64,000 nt of DNA from Adineta steineri (Eukaryota; Rotifera; Eurotatoria; Adinetida; Adinetidae): contig CAJNOI010000138.1 in assembly GCA_905250115.1 (NCBI GenBank), forward strand, positions 62,001 through 126,000, read 5' to 3'. Position numbers and translations under genes: made by a program. Under the pieces are notes generated by a model that ran no database searches, had not been told where the DNA came from, and worked only from the letters and a program-made list of their open reading frames with translations. Positions 62,101 to 64,000 of this stretch are shown in pieces. Each line of letters opens with the position of its first letter. Position 1 is the first letter of the stretch.

Positions 62101-64000
62101 TAGATTTAATTGAAGTATATTTCAATAATTGATTTTTTCTATTTTTCGATTAAAATGTTTTTTTTTGTTTATATTTTAGTCAAATCCAAAATCTTTACAA
62201 AATATTATCCTGGGTTGTTTATTAGATTTAGCAGAGAATTTAAAATGTATTCATTTTCTCATGGCATGGCAAGGGCATAAACAACAACAATTTGTACATG
62301 TTCTTTGTGAATTATGGCGAGATGAAGAACGTGAAATATATGTAAGCATTAGTTTAATCGAATATGTCTTGAAATTCGGAGAGTAAAAATTCGGAAAATT
62401 TCCGATATCGTTCTAACAGCAGAGAATGATAATATTCTTTCATAAATGTTTATGGTTGTCTATGCCCATCATCATTATCGTCTACCGAGTTTCATTCTAC
62501 TTTACTGTGCTCTGCACTTTTATTAGTAAATATTCACAGACGTGCACCTTGAGAGTGTGGGTGTTGTGTCCATGCTTTGTCTACACCCACACCTTCTAAC
62601 TAAAGCCAGTACTTTTGCCAATAGGAATGTGACAGTTTCATTTCGAAAGAACTGAACCTGAGCTTTCGCAGTCCTACTTGTTAAACATTTCGAGGACGAT
62701 GAGATCGATCGCGATGGATATCTCGTAGGACTTTCTTTATTGGTGGCTAGTAAAAAGTGAGCTACATCACTTCTCTTCAAATCAAATGATTTCTCTTCTT
62801 TCTTGTACATGGTTCTCTGCTAAATAAACTGTTGAATCTTTCTTCAAAAATTTTCCGGATTTTTTCTTCCGAATTTTGGGACAATACCGTTTAATCCAGT
62901 TTGACATATGAGAGAAACGCAAACCATTTGAGAATAGAAACAAAGTTTTCATAGAAGAGAGGATATGTTGAATTCATTGCCTCTTAATTATCAATAAAAA
63001 CATCGATTTAGAATAAACAGAGATCCTATTTGATATAATTTTTCTTAAAGGTTTCTCGAACAGCAAGAGGTGTCATCAGTGATCCTACAAAGCCTTTAAT
63101 GGGTGCTCTTCAACAATCAGTACCAATTGTGCCACTTAAACGTTCCGAACCATCAAGATCAGTTTTAGATTTAATCGATAATATGCGTTCAAAAATCTAT
63201 GGATTTTTTTGTAAAATTGGTTTTGGTCAATTACCTGGTTTACACGAAGAAGATTTTGTAACATTATGTATAATTGAAAATTTCTTGGATTTTAAGATGG
63301 GTGAAATCTGGCAAGAAATTATGACTGAACTTGAAATGGAAGGTACTAAATTAATTTCAACAGATACGGAAGCAACTGATACGATTTTACAAGCAACTCA
63401 AGAACGTGTATTAGGTAGGAGAAGAAAAAGAATTAACATTAAAATCTAATGATTTATTCTAGCTGTTGCTGCAACACAAAATTATATCTTAGAACAATAT
63501 AATAAACAAGATTTACAAGAAGAAAAAGGATTTTATGATGATGTAAGAGATAAAACTTTGGTTTAGTTTAATAAATATTGTATTTCGTTTACAGATAGTA
63601 AGAAGTCATCAATTTAAAGAAAAACGACTTGAACAATGGAAATCATATGTTGCACGAACATCGAAATATCCATTGTTANNNNNNNNNNNNNNNNNNNNNN
63701 NNNNNNNNNNNNNNNNNNNNNNNNNNNNNNNNNNNNNNNNNNNNNNNNNNNNNNNNNNNNNNNNNNNNNNNNNNNNNNAACATCGAAATATCCATTGTTA
63801 ACAGTAAGAAAAAGCGTGAAAAGAACATTTTTCGTAGAAATAATTTTTCTTATTATCAGGTAGCAAAAGATGATCAAATGGAATCTATTCGACAATCACG
63901 ACCTGAAGAAAAAAATTATACCGGTTATCATACAGTTCATAATTTAGAAATCCCAAATTTATCAATAACAGTAAATGAAATTTTGTTATATTTATTTTCC
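59152..64000 (+). CDS. CFAP69: cilia- and flagella-associated protein 69 (partial, 3' end outside window)
   Basis: An armadillo-like protein of the ciliary axoneme. Twenty-one coding exons are visible: 59152-59289, 59346-59402, 59465-59530, 59592-59778, 59827-60011, 60064-60142, 60202-60283, 60589-60684, 60731-60796, 60845-60900, 60949-61002, 61055-61176, 61235-61466, 61527-61691, 61746-61864, 61914-62114, 62180-62341, 63051-63414, 63463-63542, 63595-63803 (with gap) and 63860-63970. All phases agree, giving about 903 residues so far against roughly 940 in the human protein. Diagnostic stretches are DHDPTGELLFRTIELLW, EDFEFKKLLINT, EELQLHALTALS, GNSFFGKGGRNNKRSQ, LPGLHEEDFVTLCIIE, DFKMGEIWQEI and ARTSKYPLL. 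Known in vertebrates for sperm flagellum and olfactory cilium function; here probably in rotifer ciliated cells. Only the extreme C-terminus is missing. Confidence 0.95.
62372..62876. mobile_element. MITE-like element with 30 nt terminal inverted repeats in a CFAP69 intron
   Basis: Within the 709 nt intron 62342-63050, the left end (62372-62401, starting aaattcggagag) is the reverse complement of the right end (62848-62876, ending ttcttccgaattt) with about two mismatches and one indel over 30 nt. The 445 bp interior looks less AT-rich than the surrounding DNA and holds a 95-codon minus-strand ORF (62523-62810) of no recognised family. Size, inverted ends and intronic position fit a non-autonomous DNA transposon. 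I see no convincing target-site duplication. Confidence 0.65.
63679..63778. other. 100 N assembly gap in a CFAP69 exon, probably false
   Basis: The 22 bases just left of the gap (63657-63678) are identical to the 22 bases just right of it (63779-63800). Collapsing them joins the exon cleanly as ...TSKYPLLT followed by a gtaag donor at 63804, matching the CFAP69 family. The gap therefore probably hides no sequence. Confidence 0.85.

Noticed and set aside
62523-62810. 95-codon minus-strand ORF in a CFAP69 intron
   Set aside because: It lies inside the inverted-repeat element, matches no family I recognise and is not needed to explain anything. Not called as a gene.

Overview
The window is eukaryotic nuclear DNA, about 70% A+T by eye. 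It has many 45-80 nt introns with GT..AG ends (mostly gtaag/gtaaat donors and tttag/ttcag acceptors), closely packed genes on both strands, and long simple-sequence intergenic stretches. A CFAP69 orthologue shows the animal has motile cilia. A TPR protein with an arginine-type ADP-ribosyltransferase (ART) domain, an HSPA12-like Hsp70 and two enzymes of possibly microbial affinity together suggest a bdelloid rotifer (Rotaria or Adineta type). That assignment is inference; no rRNA or mitochondrial marker is present.

Left part (1-9429): the 3' end of an unrecognised basic protein (1-411); a secreted Cu/Zn superoxide dismutase with every metal ligand in place (1074-1974, 5 exons); a single-pass membrane protein with a SEA domain and a very long tail (3041-7461, 7 exons); and, convergent with it, a cationic amino acid transporter of the SLC7/CAT type (minus strand, 7520-9429, 5 exons).

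Middle (9430-42399): after about 3.1 kb without a recognisable gene, one giant gene appears to run from 12547 to 42399. Nine exons join in perfect phase into about 8,600 codons; two exons are 11.1 and 7.5 kb. The protein starts with a module resembling the beta subunit of the nascent-polypeptide-associated complex (NAC/BTF3). It continues as a huge Ser/Thr/Glu/Gln-rich, probably disordered chain with at least three families of degenerate internal repeats and a four-copy acidic-to-basic motif. This is the most unusual object in the window.

Right part (42400-64000): about 3.6 kb of intergenic DNA; an HSPA12-like Hsp70 with a long low-complexity N-terminus (45994-51288, 11 exons); a small UBA-like protein (52571-53219); an intronless short-chain dehydrogenase (minus, 53265-54065); a bicupin resembling gentisate dioxygenases (54624-55850); an ART-TPR protein (minus, 55960-58276); and CFAP69 (59152 to the window end, lacking only its C-terminus). 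One CFAP69 intron carries a 505 bp element with 30 nt terminal inverted repeats, probably a non-autonomous DNA transposon. Both N gaps look like false gaps, because the sequence on one side is repeated on the other.

The genes do not form a pathway. They are an ordinary animal gene neighbourhood plus one extraordinary repeat-bearing giant.
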